From: Enterococcus hermanniensis
GTDB taxonomy: Bacteria; Bacillota; Bacilli; Lactobacillales; Enterococcaceae
Assembly: GCF_001885945.1 (NCBI RefSeq)
Contig: NZ_JXKQ01000005.1
Location: 62,001 to 126,000 of the forward strand
DNA: 64,000 nucleotides
Direction of reading: 5' to 3'
Below the pieces are notes generated by a model, which saw only the letters and a program-made list of their open reading frames with translations, did not search any database and was not told where the DNA came from. The translations under genes and the position numbers were made by a program. Positions within the stretch are counted from its first letter, which is position 1; every line of letters starts with the position of its first letter. Shown piece by piece: positions 45,380 through 54,367 of this stretch.

Positions 45380-45381
45380 TT

Positions 45382-45414
45382 AAAAAAGGCTGGAAAATTA
45401 TTCCAGCCTTTTTT
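45382..45414 (+). terminator. Intrinsic terminator between ebpC and the sortase gene
   Basis: AAAAAAGGCTGGAA and its complement TTCCAGCCTTTTTT around a 5-base loop. It would end or reduce transcription before the sortase gene, 27 bases ahead of its start. Confidence 0.85.
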
Positions 45415-45440
45415 AAATCAATTCACCGGAGGTGATCTGG

Positions 45441-46286
45441 ATGAAACACAAATGGAAATTACTAGATTACTTTATGTTGCTTTTCTTCTTTGTTGGTATT
45501 GGAATTGTTGCTTATCCATATATTTCTCGTAGTCTTTCTACTATGTTTGATCAGCAGTATATCAATTATTACCAACGACAAGCGAATAAAAAAAACCAGC
45601 AAGAAATGGCTTCATTGGCAGCCAAACAAGCAAAGAAAAATAAAAAATTAACTAAAGAAGGCAATACGCCAGGCACAGCGACGTTTACAAAAGCTGTAGA
45701 AAATAAAAAAAAGGTAGAAAAAAGTAAAGATTATTTTGAACAACACACGATTGGGGCTTTAACCATTCCTAAAATCAATGTTAAATTACCGATTTTCGAT
45801 GAAACCAATGACGTCCTTTTGCAAAAAGGAGCAACATTACTAAATGGTACTAGTATTCCAATTGGTGGGACTGCTACTCATTCTGTTCTTTCGGCCCATC
45901 GTGGACTTCCAGAAGCGTCACTGTTTGATCGCCTCCCCGAACTTAAACTAAAGGACGTTTTTTTTATCGCTATCAATAAAGAAACACATGCGTATCAAGT
46001 AGATCAAATCAAAGTCATCGAGCCAACGAATATTTCTGATTTAGTAATTTCAGGGACGAAAGATTATGTTACTTTGATGACTTGTACACCATATATGGTA
46101 AATACACATCGCTTAATCGTTCGTGGTCATCGAATCCCTTATAAAGTCAGCCAAAAAATGAACTTAGAAAAAAAGAACACTGAACAATCCTATTTGCGCA
46201 TTACTATTAGCGTCATCATTGGTATGACGTTACTAATCAGCCTCATCTATTTTTTTAACAGACGGAAAAAAAGAAAAGTAACTTAA
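45441..46286 (+). CDS. srtC: Class C (pilus-specific) sortase
   Basis: 281 residues from ATG 45441, eight bases after GGAGG; a GTG at 45432 lies in the ribosome site and is rejected. Two membrane segments, near the N-terminus (about 10-28) and the C-terminus (about 250-270), flank a soluble sortase domain. Catalytic residues are H153 (SAHRGLP), C215 in TLMTCTPY, and R224 in NTHRL; TCTPYxxNTHRLxVRG is the class C signature. It polymerises the pilins of the preceding genes. It is separated from ebpC by a terminator, so its level may be set separately. Confidence 0.94.
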   Translation: MKHKWKLLDYFMLLFFFVGIGIVAYPYISRSLSTMFDQQYINYYQRQANKKNQQEMASLAAKQAKKNKKLTKEGNTPGTATFTKAVENKKKVEKSKDYFEQHTIGALTIPKINVKLPIFDETNDVLLQKGATLLNGTSIPIGGTATHSVLSAHRGLPEASLFDRLPELKLKDVFFIAINKETHAYQVDQIKVIEPTNISDLVISGTKDYVTLMTCTPYMVNTHRLIVRGHRIPYKVSQKMNLEKKNTEQSYLRITISVIIGMTLLISLIYFFNRRKKRKVT

Positions 46287-46300
46287 CTTTTCAAAAAAAG

Positions 46301-46333
46301 AAAAAGCTGCGTCTTTTCAGACACAGCTTTTTT
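46301..46333. terminator. Bidirectional terminator after srtC
   Basis: AAAAAGCTG, inner GTCT/AGAC and CAGCTTTTTT form the hairpin; it abuts the converging small gene. Confidence 0.82.
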
Positions 46334-46335
46334 GA

Positions 46336-46464
46336 TTAATGTAGAAAATCTTGAAGATCGTCTCCATATTTGTCAATTTTTTTAGTTGTAAAAATTGTTC
46401 CTGCTACTAAAACGCCACCTACCACTAATGTGCTAGCAACCATAAATTTAAAAAGTGTTTTCAT
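46336..46464 (-). CDS. 42-residue small membrane protein
   Basis: ATG at 46464 to TAA at 46336, with AGGAGG eight bases upstream. The sequence is one glycine/valine-rich membrane segment (about 5-25, VASTLVVGGVLVAGTIF) and a charged tail KKIDKYGDDLQDF. It follows the GlsB-like gene by 13 bases and probably shares its transcript, ending at the srtC terminator. The function is unknown; a role in envelope stress with GlsB is possible. Confidence 0.72.
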   Translation of the reverse strand: MKTLFKFMVASTLVVGGVLVAGTIFTTKKIDKYGDDLQDFLH

Positions 46465-46477
46465 GATAAAAGTCCTC

Positions 46478-46726
46478 CTAAGATTTTTTGCGACTCATAA
46501 AATAAGAAACAACAGCGACTAAAATAATTGCACCAATAATCGAAGGGATCAATGCCATCCCTGCCAAGCTAGGCCCCCAAGAACCAAGTAACGCTTGACC
46601 AATAAAAGAACCTACTAAACCAGCGATGATATTACTGATCCAACCCATTGAATTACCTTTATTCGTGATAGCTCCAGCAATCGCTCCGATCACAGCACCA
46701 ATAATGATCGACCATAATAAATGCAT
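46478..46726 (-). CDS. glsB: GlsB/YeaQ/YmgE-family membrane protein
   Basis: 82 residues with three membrane segments, glycine-rich (IIIGAVIGAIAGAITNKG, GSFIGQALLGSWG, IIGAIILVAVVSYF). This is the transglycosylase-associated protein family; in E. faecalis GlsB is a membrane partner of the general stress protein Gls24. No gls24-like gene is in this window. GAGGGA precedes the ATG. A 42-residue membrane peptide gene follows. The product is a small integral membrane stress protein. Confidence 0.85.
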   Translation of the reverse strand: MHLLWSIIIGAVIGAIAGAITNKGNSMGWISNIIAGLVGSFIGQALLGSWGPSLAGMALIPSIIGAIILVAVVSYFMSRKKS

Positions 46727-46845
46727 AGATTTCCCTCCCTCTTCTTTACTTTGTTTATATAATTATCCTAGCATAAAACCTTGGATGTAGCCTTTAATAT
46801 GCTTACTGATTGATAAGCAAACACATACTTACCCATTTTTTTGCG

Positions 46846-46875
46846 CAAAAAAACCTCACTCGATTGAGTGAGGTT
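46846..46875 (-). terminator. Intrinsic terminator after rplT
   Basis: Reverse-strand AACCTCACTC-AATC-GAGTGAGGTT followed by a T-run. Confidence 0.88.
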
Positions 46876-46895
46876 CGATTGTTGTCAAACAACAA

Positions 46896-47255
46896 TTATT
46901 TGCTTAATGAATCTTTTGCTTGGTCAGCTAGTGCAGTGAAAGCAGCTGCATCGTTAACTGCTAAATCAGCTAACATTTTGCGGTTGATTTCGATACCGGC
47001 AAGTTTAAGACCGTGCATTAATTTTGAGTAGCTTAAGCCGTTCATACGAGCAGCCGCGTTGATACGTGCAATCCATAATTTACGGAAGTCACGTTTCTTT
47101 TGACGACGATCGCGATATGCGTAGTTGTATGAATTCATTACTTGTTCTTTAGCTGTTTTAAATAGAGTGTGTTTAGAACCGTAGTAACCCTTAGCTAGTT
47201 TTAATGTCTTTTTACGACGTTTACGAGTTACTGTTCCACCTTTAACACGTGCCAT
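46896..47255 (-). CDS. rplT: 50S ribosomal protein L20
   Basis: 119 residues, the standard L20 length: opening [26 protein letters not shown], strongly basic, with [20 protein letters not shown] in the middle. L20 is an early 23S-rRNA-binding assembly protein. In firmicutes it also represses its own operon by binding the leader of infC. It is the last gene of infC-rpmI-rplT and is followed by a terminator. Confidence 0.98.
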   Translation of the reverse strand: MARVKGGTVTRKRRKKTLKLAKGYYGSKHTLFKTAKEQVMNSYNYAYRDRRQKKRDFRKLWIARINAAARMNGLSYSKLMHGLKLAGIEINRKMLADLAVNDAAAFTALADQAKDSLSK

Positions 47256-47316
47256 GTTTAATTCCTCCTAATAAATAAATCATTGAATTTTTTAAGTTGT
47301 AAAGCGGGTGACGCAA

Positions 47317-47517
47317 TTATTTCATGCGTGCCAATTGTTGGCGGATACGTTTGTAATCGCCTTTTGATACCATAGACGCTTTACGTAATTGACGACGTTG
47401 TTTTTTAGTTTTTCCGTGGAAACGGTGACTTGTAAAGGCGCGGAAACGTTTCAAACCGCCGTTACCAGTACGTTTTACGCGTTTTGCTAAACCGCGATGT
47501 GTTTTTTGTTTTGGCAT
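47317..47517 (-). CDS. rpmI: 50S ribosomal protein L35
   Basis: 66 residues, normal for L35: [20 protein letters not shown] at the start, very basic, ending [10 protein letters not shown]. It is a component of the large subunit. It lies between infC and rplT with GGAGGA before the ATG; gaps of 73 and 61 bases fit one operon under the L20-type leader. Confidence 0.98.
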   Translation of the reverse strand: MPKQKTHRGLAKRVKRTGNGGLKRFRAFTSHRFHGKTKKQRRQLRKASMVSKGDYKRIRQQLARMK

Positions 47518-47590
47518 GACTAAAATTCCTCCTACTTTTCATTTCGCATACTCTTTAACTAGAGTCAAAGATGCATTCTCAAAATTATTA

Positions 47591-48115
47591 CTAGTCTTTC
47601 TTCTCTTTCGGTGCAAGCACTAAGAACATGCTACGTCCGTCCATCTTCGCTTTTTGTTCAACTGTAGCGATATCGCCAGTTTCTTCCGCTAAGCGATCAA
47701 GAACTTTTTGACCAATATCTTTATGGGTAATGGCACGGCCCTTGAAGCGGATCGAAGCTTTCACTTTGTCGCCTTTTTCTAGGAATTTACGCGCATTACG
47801 AAGTTTTGTGTTAAAGTCATTTACATCGATTGTTGGACTCAAACGAACTTCTTTAACGTTGATCACTTTTTGTTTCTTACGTGCTTCACGTTCTTTTTTC
47901 TGTTGTTCGAAGCGATACTTTCCGTAATCCATAATACGTGCTACCGGTGGTTTCGCACCTGGAGCGACTAAAACTACATCAAGATTTGCTTGTTCAGCGA
48001 TTTTTAGGGCTTCTACTTTCGCTACAACACCTAATTGTTCGCCGTCTTGTCCGATCAAACGTACTTCTCGTGCACGAATGCCGTCGTTAACCATCATATC
48101 CTTTGCTATGGTCAT
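47591..48115 (-). CDS. infC: Translation initiation factor IF-3
   Basis: 174 residues. IF-3 keeps the small subunit free and checks the initiator tRNA. The N-terminal domain begins [17 protein letters not shown]; the linker is rich in Lys/Arg/Glu and the C-terminal domain carries [17 protein letters not shown]. The reported start is ATG 48115, but only three bases separate it from GGAGG. An in-frame ATA at 48109 has nine-base spacing, and rare start codons are a known self-control device of infC. The true start may therefore be that ATA. A leader with an attenuator precedes it. Confidence 0.95.
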   Translation of the reverse strand: MTIAKDMMVNDGIRAREVRLIGQDGEQLGVVAKVEALKIAEQANLDVVLVAPGAKPPVARIMDYGKYRFEQQKKEREARKKQKVINVKEVRLSPTIDVNDFNTKLRNARKFLEKGDKVKASIRFKGRAITHKDIGQKVLDRLAEETGDIATVEQKAKMDGRSMFLVLAPKEKKD

Positions 48116-48277
48116 TCACCTCCAAAATTTTTGAGAGAAAAAAAGCGAATAAAAAAACGAGTTCTTTACGAACCCGCGCGTAGTTCGACTCATCGAAAAG
48201 ATCAGTCATTAACTATCTAGCCCAGCGAGATATTCGCGTAAGGCGAGAAGCGGGTGCTTCTGCTTTCATTTCTCAAC
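48116..48277 (-). ncRNA. L20-type leader RNA (infC operon attenuator)
   Basis: The transcribed leader of infC contains the conserved-looking block GCACCCGCTTCTCGCCTTAC near its 5' end. Near its 3' end an attenuator hairpin (CGGGTTC-GTAAA-GAACTCG, 48159-48177) is followed by T7 at 48152-48158. This matches the L20 leader of bacilli, where excess L20 favours the terminator. Recognition is by eye. Confidence 0.75.
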
Positions 48278-48283
48278 TTTACA

Positions 48284-48312
48284 AGTATATATGTATTTAT
48301 TGGTTTTGTCAA
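48284..48312 (-). promoter_or_regulatory. infC operon promoter
   Basis: Reverse-strand TTGACA (48307-48312) and TATACT (48284-48289) are exactly 17 bases apart, a near-consensus strong promoter placing the RNA start at about 48277. Confidence 0.85.
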
Positions 48313-48414
48313 TCTTTTCTTGTTAATCTTTTCAAAGAAAGTCAGAATCACCAAGTGAGTGGCTCTATTTTGTTTTTGCTATAATAAAAGTAGAAAACTG
48401 AAGGAGGTACAACT

Positions 48415-49224
48415 ATGTACCGATTAATTGCCTGTGATTTAGATGAAACACTTTTAGACAAACAACGTCACGTCTCCCCCAAAACTCAAGTAATAATCAA
48501 ACAAGCAGAAGCTAAAGGTGCTGTCTTTACCCCTGCTACTGGCCGGGGCTTTCATTCGATCAAACAAACATTAAACGAATTAGATGCTGTCAATAAGGCC
48601 AACCATTATATGATTGGCTTTAACGGTGGTGTGGTAGTCGAAAGCCAAGGGCCCAAGATCATCAAAGAATTTCCGATGTCCTTTGAGCTTTTGTCTCAAC
48701 TATTTGAGTTTGGCTCTAATTATGATGTTGCGATTCATCTTTATACATTTGAACAAACCTATTTGTATCATAGTAATCCGGATGAAGATGCGTATCTTTC
48801 AACGATCCCCCACGAAAAACGAATGGATGATGACTTTTCTTTTTTGAAAAAACAAACGTGTTACAAAGCATTGTTTCAAAATTTGGATCGTTGTTATTTG
48901 GAAAATATTGAACAAGAGATGCCGGCTGAACTTCGCGAAGCGTTAGAAATCAGTTATTCATCGAATCGTTACATTGAGTTTAATCCTAAAGGTGTCAATA
49001 AAGGTATGGCTTTAAAAAGTTTGGCCACTCATTTAGCGATCCCGATGAGCGAGACGATTGCAATTGGTGATAACACCAATGATCTTTCTATGATCCAAAC
49101 AGCTGCTTTAGGCGTTGCCGTGGCGAATGCAATTCCTGAGATCAAAAAAGCTGCTCAATACATCACCAAAGCCGGTCACGAAAATAGCGCAGTTGCTGAA
49201 GTCATCGAAAAATTCATTTTATAA
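48415..49224 (+). CDS. Cof-type HAD-superfamily phosphatase
   Basis: 269 residues. The haloacid-dehalogenase motifs are visible: motif I DLDETLLD (residues 8-15, nucleophile D8 and D10), motif II TPATGRG near 39-45, motif III lysine in NKGMALKSL around 197, and motif IV GDNTNDLSM. The middle IIB cap is typical of Cof proteins, which dephosphorylate small sugar phosphates or flavin precursors. The substrate is unknown. GGAGGTA precedes the ATG. It is a single gene. Confidence 0.9.
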   Translation: MYRLIACDLDETLLDKQRHVSPKTQVIIKQAEAKGAVFTPATGRGFHSIKQTLNELDAVNKANHYMIGFNGGVVVESQGPKIIKEFPMSFELLSQLFEFGSNYDVAIHLYTFEQTYLYHSNPDEDAYLSTIPHEKRMDDDFSFLKKQTCYKALFQNLDRCYLENIEQEMPAELREALEISYSSNRYIEFNPKGVNKGMALKSLATHLAIPMSETIAIGDNTNDLSMIQTAALGVAVANAIPEIKKAAQYITKAGHENSAVAEVIEKFIL

Positions 49225-49225
49225 A

Positions 49226-49268
49226 AAAATTGAGTCCCAAGTATTTTATGCTTGAGGCTCAATTTTTT
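49226..49268. terminator. Bidirectional intrinsic terminator
   Basis: AAAAAATTGAG...CAAG pairs with CTTG...CTCAATTTTTT; it lies between the converging HAD and CorA genes. Confidence 0.82.
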
Positions 49269-50187
49269 ATCTTATTCGTCGCCACAACACTAAAATCAGC
49301 CAAATCGATAATCCTAAACTGATTACTAAAGAAATGATCCAGCCTAGTTCCGAATGGGTAAAAGGTAAGGGCATATTCATCCCGAAAAAACCCGTTACAA
49401 TGGTTGGGATCGTTAATAATAATGACCAGATCGTCAATATTTTCATTGTATCATTTAGGTTATTATTCAGAAGATTATTATATGTTCCTGACAGTTGATC
49501 CAATATCTCACTAGATAATTTAGTCATCTCGACGGCTTGTTTCGCTTCAATCAGGGCATCATCGAGCTCCTCTTTTTCCTGATCTGTAAAACTAGAAAAA
49601 ATCGATTGGGCCTTAATTTGTTCTAACAAGACTGCATTTTGTTTTGTGGCCGTCACTAGATAGACTAAACCGATTTCCAAATCGGAAAGAGCCAATAAGT
49701 TTTTATTCGTCGTTTTTTCTCTTAATCTCTGATTTAAATGGATCCGTTGACTATCTACTTCTTCTACTAAAGGAAAATAATAATCTGAAATCAAAAACAA
49801 AGTATGAAATAATAAGCTTGCCGCGCTTTGATCAGGCTCATCACTTAATAACCGTTCAATAATATTTTCAACATACTTCGTGCGTTCATTGACAAAAGAA
49901 AAAAAGTGCTGGTCTTTCAAAATAAATGCCATCGGACTCGTCTCGTAATGATTGTCCTTTTTTAATAGGTTCGGCACTTTAAAAATCAGTAACAATGCTT
50001 TTTCCATTGGATCGTACTCAACTCGTGCTCGTTCGTTTTTGTCCAAAGCATAGGTTAGCATCTCATCACTAATGGAATAGCGTTCTTTTAGCTTTTTCAC
50101 TTCATGCGATTGCGTGCTATCCACGTTGATCCATGAACTCATATCTTGATTAAATGTTTGACTGCTATCCACTTTAGTCTCCCCCAC
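49267..50187 (-). CDS. corA: CorA-family magnesium/divalent-cation channel
   Basis: 306 residues. A soluble alpha/beta cytoplasmic domain and long helix lead to two C-terminal membrane segments (about 243-262 and 280-302). The signature GMN is in FFGMNMPLPF between them. CorA forms a pentameric Mg2+ channel gated by cytoplasmic Mg2+. The loop after GMN is short (MPLPFTHSELG). The transport specificity is by family; some members carry Co2+, Ni2+ or Zn2+. Confidence 0.9.
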   Translation of the reverse strand: MGETKVDSSQTFNQDMSSWINVDSTQSHEVKKLKERYSISDEMLTYALDKNERARVEYDPMEKALLLIFKVPNLLKKDNHYETSPMAFILKDQHFFSFVNERTKYVENIIERLLSDEPDQSAASLLFHTLFLISDYYFPLVEEVDSQRIHLNQRLREKTTNKNLLALSDLEIGLVYLVTATKQNAVLLEQIKAQSIFSSFTDQEKEELDDALIEAKQAVEMTKLSSEILDQLSGTYNNLLNNNLNDTMKILTIWSLLLTIPTIVTGFFGMNMPLPFTHSELGWIISLVISLGLSIWLILVLWRRIR

Positions 50188-50253
50188 GTTCGTTCATCTA
50201 TTTTAGTATACCAAAATCGTTACGTAGTTTCTTCTATCCACTCTTTTCGTTAC

Positions 50254-50287
50254 AAAAAAAGCACGCAATTTAAATCGCGTGCTTTTT
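50254..50287 (-). terminator. Intrinsic terminator after the deoxynucleoside kinase gene
   Basis: AAAAAGCACGC pairs with GCGTGCTTTTT on either side of an ATTTAAAT-like centre. Confidence 0.85.
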
Positions 50288-50288
50288 C

Positions 50289-50945
50289 TTATTCAGCTGG
50301 TACAGCTTGAACTTCTAAAATTTTTTCATCGATCATGCGAATGACTTCTTTACGAGCCGAACGGTCATCGACAAAATTCAATTGATCGCCATCGATTTGG
50401 ATCTTCGGACTTTCGTTATAGTCTTCATACCATTGATCGTAACGACGATTCAATTCTTTGTAATAATCATATAAGGTCGGATCAAATTCCAATTGTTCAT
50501 ATTCTCGACCGCGTTTTTGGATTCGCTCCATCATCGTTTCAAAAGAAACACGAATGTGAACTAGTAAATCGGGATGTTTCTTATCAGCAGCATAAGGTAA
50601 TTCTTGCATCATATTTGCTAATAATTCATCATACACTCTTACTTCTGTTTCGGTTGCTCGACCTAGGTCCGCATTTAAATGGAACAATAAAGAATCTTCA
50701 TAGATCGAACGATCCAAAACATTATTGTCATCTTGCATCGCTTTTTTGATACTATCAAACCGTTTATTCAAAAAGTAGATCTGCAATAAAAAGGCATACT
50801 GCTCTGGATCTGCGTAAAACAATGGCAATACTTCGTTATCTTCAATTGATTCATAAAAAGCTTGACTTCCCAAGTGTTTAGAAAGCATTTCGGTCAAACT
50901 TGATTTTCCTGCCCCAATAGTTCCTGCTAATACAATCACACTCAT
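50289..50945 (-). CDS. Deoxynucleoside kinase (dGK/dAK type)
   Basis: 218 residues from the ATG at 50945. GGAGG is only three bases upstream, so the GTG two codons on (nine-base spacing) is also possible; the longer frame has no start signal. The P-loop is GTIGAGKSS (8-16) and the DRS motif is in NNVLDRSIYEDS. A LID region follows with IQKRGREYEQ. The enzyme phosphorylates deoxyadenosine/deoxyguanosine with ATP in nucleotide salvage; the exact nucleoside is not predictable. Confidence 0.9.
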   Translation of the reverse strand: MSVIVLAGTIGAGKSSLTEMLSKHLGSQAFYESIEDNEVLPLFYADPEQYAFLLQIYFLNKRFDSIKKAMQDDNNVLDRSIYEDSLLFHLNADLGRATETEVRVYDELLANMMQELPYAADKKHPDLLVHIRVSFETMMERIQKRGREYEQLEFDPTLYDYYKELNRRYDQWYEDYNESPKIQIDGDQLNFVDDRSARKEVIRMIDEKILEVQAVPAE

Positions 50946-51354
50946 AAACCTCCAACTCACTTCATACAAAATATGGTACATTATATTTCAACTTATCCAA
51001 TATACCCTCAATATATAGTGTAGTCAAATGAAAAAGTATAAAGAAATAATGATTGACGCTTCTAAAGAATCTTTAAAAATATATCGATTCTAGAAAACTT
51101 TTCGATCGTTTCGTTTACTTGTCGCAAGACTGTGAGTAAAATGTAAAGAGACTAAATTTGATCATTCCGATATAATAAGAATGGTTGAAAAGCATTCCTA
51201 TTTACAAATCAAATAAATAAAATGTATTATTTTTTCTATAACAACAATGTATCTTATAATCGAATAAAAAAATAATTCTTGCTTCATCTATTTCTAAAAA
51301 GCAGACTTATTTTATGTGAAATAACTACTCTAAAATGAATTAGGAGTTTTTTTA
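50946..51354. other. 409-base intergenic region before the mevalonate operon
   Basis: AT-rich, no convincing gene. TATAAT at 51171-51176 is a likely -10 box, without a good -35. Nothing else was recognised; control of the operon is not apparent. Confidence 0.5.
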
Positions 51355-52296
51355 ATGAAATCGATCGGCATGGGTTATGCCAGTGGGAAAATTATATTAA
51401 TGGGTGAGCACTCTGTTGTATACGGCGAGCCTGCAATTGCGTTTCCTTTTTCAGGAACCGGAATTCAAGCGACGATCCGCAAGCACAAACTTGAATCATG
51501 GATTGAATCTAGTTTCTTCCACGGACCGCTCAGTGAAGCACCTACTACGATGCGTAACGTTACTATTTTACTTTGGTATTTAGTTAAACATTTTAAAATT
51601 CCAGAGCCATTTTATTTAAAAGTTGAAAGTTCAATCCCTGCAGAACGCGGAATGGGCTCTAGTGCCGCAGTTGCTGTAGCAATTACACGCGCTGTTTTCG
51701 ACTGGATGGAAGAGCCTACGACACAAAAAAATGTTTTATATTTTGTCAATCAAGCAGAAGCCGTAGCACATGGAAACCCGAGTGGCATCGACGCTACGAC
51801 CATCAGCGGTACAGAACCGATTCTTTATCAAAAAGAAATTGGTTTCCAGCCTTTCCAATTAAACATGGATGCTTATTTAGTTGTTGCAGATACAGGTATC
51901 AAAGGACAAACGCGTAAAGCAGTTCGAGACATCGCAAAATTAATGGAATTGCGCCCTCGCGAAACGGCGAAACAAATCAAATCATTAGGACGTTTAACCC
52001 AACAAGCACAACAAGCGATTCTAAAAAATCAGCCACATATTTTAGGTGATTGCATGAATCAGGCTCAAGGATTGTTGCGTTTATTAGGTACAAGCAATCG
52101 ACATTTAGATCATTTGATCGAGACAGCTTTAAATCACGAAGCTTTAGGAGCAAAATTAACAGGCGGTGGCCGTGGGGGCTGCATGATCGCTTTAGCAGAA
52201 AATGAAACGAGCGGACGGCAATTACAACAGATTTTATTAGCTGCCGGTGCGCGCAATACATGGATTGAAGGGTTAGGTGTGTACGCACATGTTTAG
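51355..52296 (+). CDS. mvk: Mevalonate kinase
   Basis: 313 residues of the GHMP kinase family. It phosphorylates mevalonate at the 5-hydroxyl with ATP, the first of three kinase-type steps to isopentenyl diphosphate. Motif 1 is GKIILMGEHSVVYGEPAIAF near the N-terminus, motif 2 is PAERGMGSSAAVAVAI, and motif 3 is KLTGGGRGGCMIAL. AGGAG precedes the ATG. It heads a four-gene operon; the mvaD start overlaps its stop by eight bases. Confidence 0.96.
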   Translation: MKSIGMGYASGKIILMGEHSVVYGEPAIAFPFSGTGIQATIRKHKLESWIESSFFHGPLSEAPTTMRNVTILLWYLVKHFKIPEPFYLKVESSIPAERGMGSSAAVAVAITRAVFDWMEEPTTQKNVLYFVNQAEAVAHGNPSGIDATTISGTEPILYQKEIGFQPFQLNMDAYLVVADTGIKGQTRKAVRDIAKLMELRPRETAKQIKSLGRLTQQAQQAILKNQPHILGDCMNQAQGLLRLLGTSNRHLDHLIETALNHEALGAKLTGGGRGGCMIALAENETSGRQLQQILLAAGARNTWIEGLGVYAHV

Positions 52297-53278
52297 TGGG
52301 AAAGCGAAAGCTTATACGAATATCGCCTTAATTAAATATTGGGGTAAAAAAAATCAAGAATTGATTCTTCCGATGAATAATAGTTTATCTTTGACATTAG
52401 ATGCTTTTTATACTGAAACAAGTGTCACTTTTTCAGCCGAATTCACGGAAGACCAATTTTATTTAGACCATCAATTACAAGATCCGAAAGCGACTATCAA
52501 AGTAAGTCGCTTTCTTGATTTAGCACGAAAAAAAGCAGATTGTCCTTTATTTGCTGTGGTTAAAAGTCAAAATTTTGTTCCTACCGCAGCTGGATTAGCC
52601 TCTTCGGCTAGCGGATTGGCAGCTTTAGCTGGAGCTGTTAGTGCTGCTTTGAATTTAGATTTGTCACCTCGTGCATTATCTCGATTCGCACGCCGGGGTT
52701 CAGGCTCTGCTTCACGTAGTATCTATGGTGGCTTTGCCGAATGGGAAAAAGGTGACTCCGATGAAACTTCTTATGCAACTAAAATCATCAGTGATGGTTT
52801 TGAAGAGGATTTAAGCATGATTTTTATCGTGGTAAACGATGCACAAAAAGATATTTCCAGCCGCGATGGGATGCAACGAACGGTTGAAACTTCTTCATTT
52901 TATGACGGTTGGTTGCACAGTGTTCCAAAAGATTTAGCCAAGGCAAAAACTGCGATTGCAGCAAAAGATTTTATTGCTTTGGGTGAAGCAACTGAAGCAA
53001 GCGCCTTAAAGATGCACGGGACTACCCTAGCTGCTACCCCTCCGTTTACTTATTGGTCAGCGGAAAGTATGAAAGCAATGAATCTCGTGCGTCAGTTAAG
53101 AAGCGCAGCCTTACCTTGCTATTTCACCATGGATGCTGGTCCTAACGTCAAAGTCTTAGTTGAGCGAAAGAATGAAGAAAAAATTCTTAACGAGTTAGCC
53201 AAACATTTTGATTCAACTCAATTAATTGTCGCTCATGCAGGACCAAGTATTGAAATTTTAGCAGCGGAGGAAGCATAA
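52289..53278 (+). CDS. mvaD: Diphosphomevalonate decarboxylase
   Basis: 329 residues from the ATG at 52289; a GTG four codons earlier is also in frame but less likely. The enzyme uses ATP to phosphorylate and decarboxylate mevalonate diphosphate to isopentenyl diphosphate. Characteristic stretches are AYTNIALIKYWGKKN near the start, the GHMP P-loop-like TAAGLASSASGLAALA, and RRGSGSASRSIYGG with the catalytic region. It is cytoplasmic. The next gene starts directly after its stop codon. Confidence 0.96.
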   Translation: MFSGKAKAYTNIALIKYWGKKNQELILPMNNSLSLTLDAFYTETSVTFSAEFTEDQFYLDHQLQDPKATIKVSRFLDLARKKADCPLFAVVKSQNFVPTAAGLASSASGLAALAGAVSAALNLDLSPRALSRFARRGSGSASRSIYGGFAEWEKGDSDETSYATKIISDGFEEDLSMIFIVVNDAQKDISSRDGMQRTVETSSFYDGWLHSVPKDLAKAKTAIAAKDFIALGEATEASALKMHGTTLAATPPFTYWSAESMKAMNLVRQLRSAALPCYFTMDAGPNVKVLVERKNEEKILNELAKHFDSTQLIVAHAGPSIEILAAEEA

Positions 53279-54367
53279 ATGATTGAAGTATCTGCACCAG
53301 GAAAATTATATATTGCTGGCGAATACGCGGTGGTCGAACCTGGACATCCTGCAATCATCGTGGCGATCGATCAATTCATTACCGTAACGATTGAACCGGC
53401 TAAAAAAAGTGGTAGTATCCAGTCAACACAATACAGTGATTTACCCGTACGTTGGACTCGACGCAATAATGAACTCGTTTTGGATATTCGTGACAATCCT
53501 TTTCATTATATTTTAGCTGCTATCCATTTCACTGAAAAATTTGCTCAAGAAAAAGGTAAAAAGTTAGCTTTCTTTGATTTAAAAGTTACTAGTGAATTGG
53601 ATAACTCAAATGGACGTAAATATGGTTTAGGTTCTAGCGGTGCCGTGACCGTTGCAACGGTCAAAGCATTAAATGCCTTTTATGAACTTAATCTATCGCA
53701 ATTAGAGTTATTTAAATTAGCGACGCTAGCGCATTTAAATGTTCAGGGAAATGGCTCATGTGGAGACATTGCAGCCAGTTGTTACGGCGGTTGGTTAGCT
53801 TTTTCAACCTTTGATCATGAGTGGGTCTTAGAGAAGTTAGCAAACGAGCAATTAACTGACTTGATCGCTAGTGACTGGCCGAATTTAAAGATCGAACCTT
53901 TGGAGGTTCCCGAAGAGCTACGTTTACTGATTGGCTGGACCGGCAGTCCCGCCTCCACTTCTGATTTAGTGGATCAAGTTCATCAATCTCGAGAGGAAAA
54001 GAAAACTTCTTACGAATATTTTTTGACTGACAGCAAAGACTGTGTTGATCAAATGATTTTAGGATTTAAACAAAAAGATGTAGTATTGATCCAGAAAATG
54101 ATTCGAAGAAATCGGGCCTTGCTTAATCAATTAACTAGCTTGAGTAATGTCTCGATCGAAACTGCGGAATTAAAAAAACTAACGGACTTAGCAGAAACAT
54201 ACGGCGGAGCAGCAAAATCTTCTGGTGCTGGCGGCGGTGATTGTGGGATCGTAATCGTAGATAAACGGGCCGGTATCTTACCATTGATGAGTGCTTGGGA
54301 AAAAGCTGGTATTACCCCGTTACCTTTACACGTCTATCACTTAACGGAGGAGCATTATGAATCGTAA
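53279..54367 (+). CDS. mvaK2: Phosphomevalonate kinase
   Basis: 362 residues, GHMP family. It converts phosphomevalonate to the diphosphate. Motifs are APGKLYIAGEYAVVEPGHPA at the start, KYGLGSSGAVTVATV (ATP-binding), and KSSGAGGGDCGIVIV at the C-terminus. The start immediately follows the mvaD stop, and the stop is overlapped by the fni start (11 bases), so translation is coupled. The gene order mvk-mvaD-mvaK2-fni is that of enterococci and streptococci. Confidence 0.96.
   Translation: MIEVSAPGKLYIAGEYAVVEPGHPAIIVAIDQFITVTIEPAKKSGSIQSTQYSDLPVRWTRRNNELVLDIRDNPFHYILAAIHFTEKFAQEKGKKLAFFDLKVTSELDNSNGRKYGLGSSGAVTVATVKALNAFYELNLSQLELFKLATLAHLNVQGNGSCGDIAASCYGGWLAFSTFDHEWVLEKLANEQLTDLIASDWPNLKIEPLEVPEELRLLIGWTGSPASTSDLVDQVHQSREEKKTSYEYFLTDSKDCVDQMILGFKQKDVVLIQKMIRRNRALLNQLTSLSNVSIETAELKKLTDLAETYGGAAKSSGAGGGDCGIVIVDKRAGILPLMSAWEKAGITPLPLHVYHLTEEHYES

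Noticed and set aside
46810-47031. Forward frame opposite rplT
   Set aside because: Shadow of the ribosomal protein gene and its terminator, with no ribosome site.
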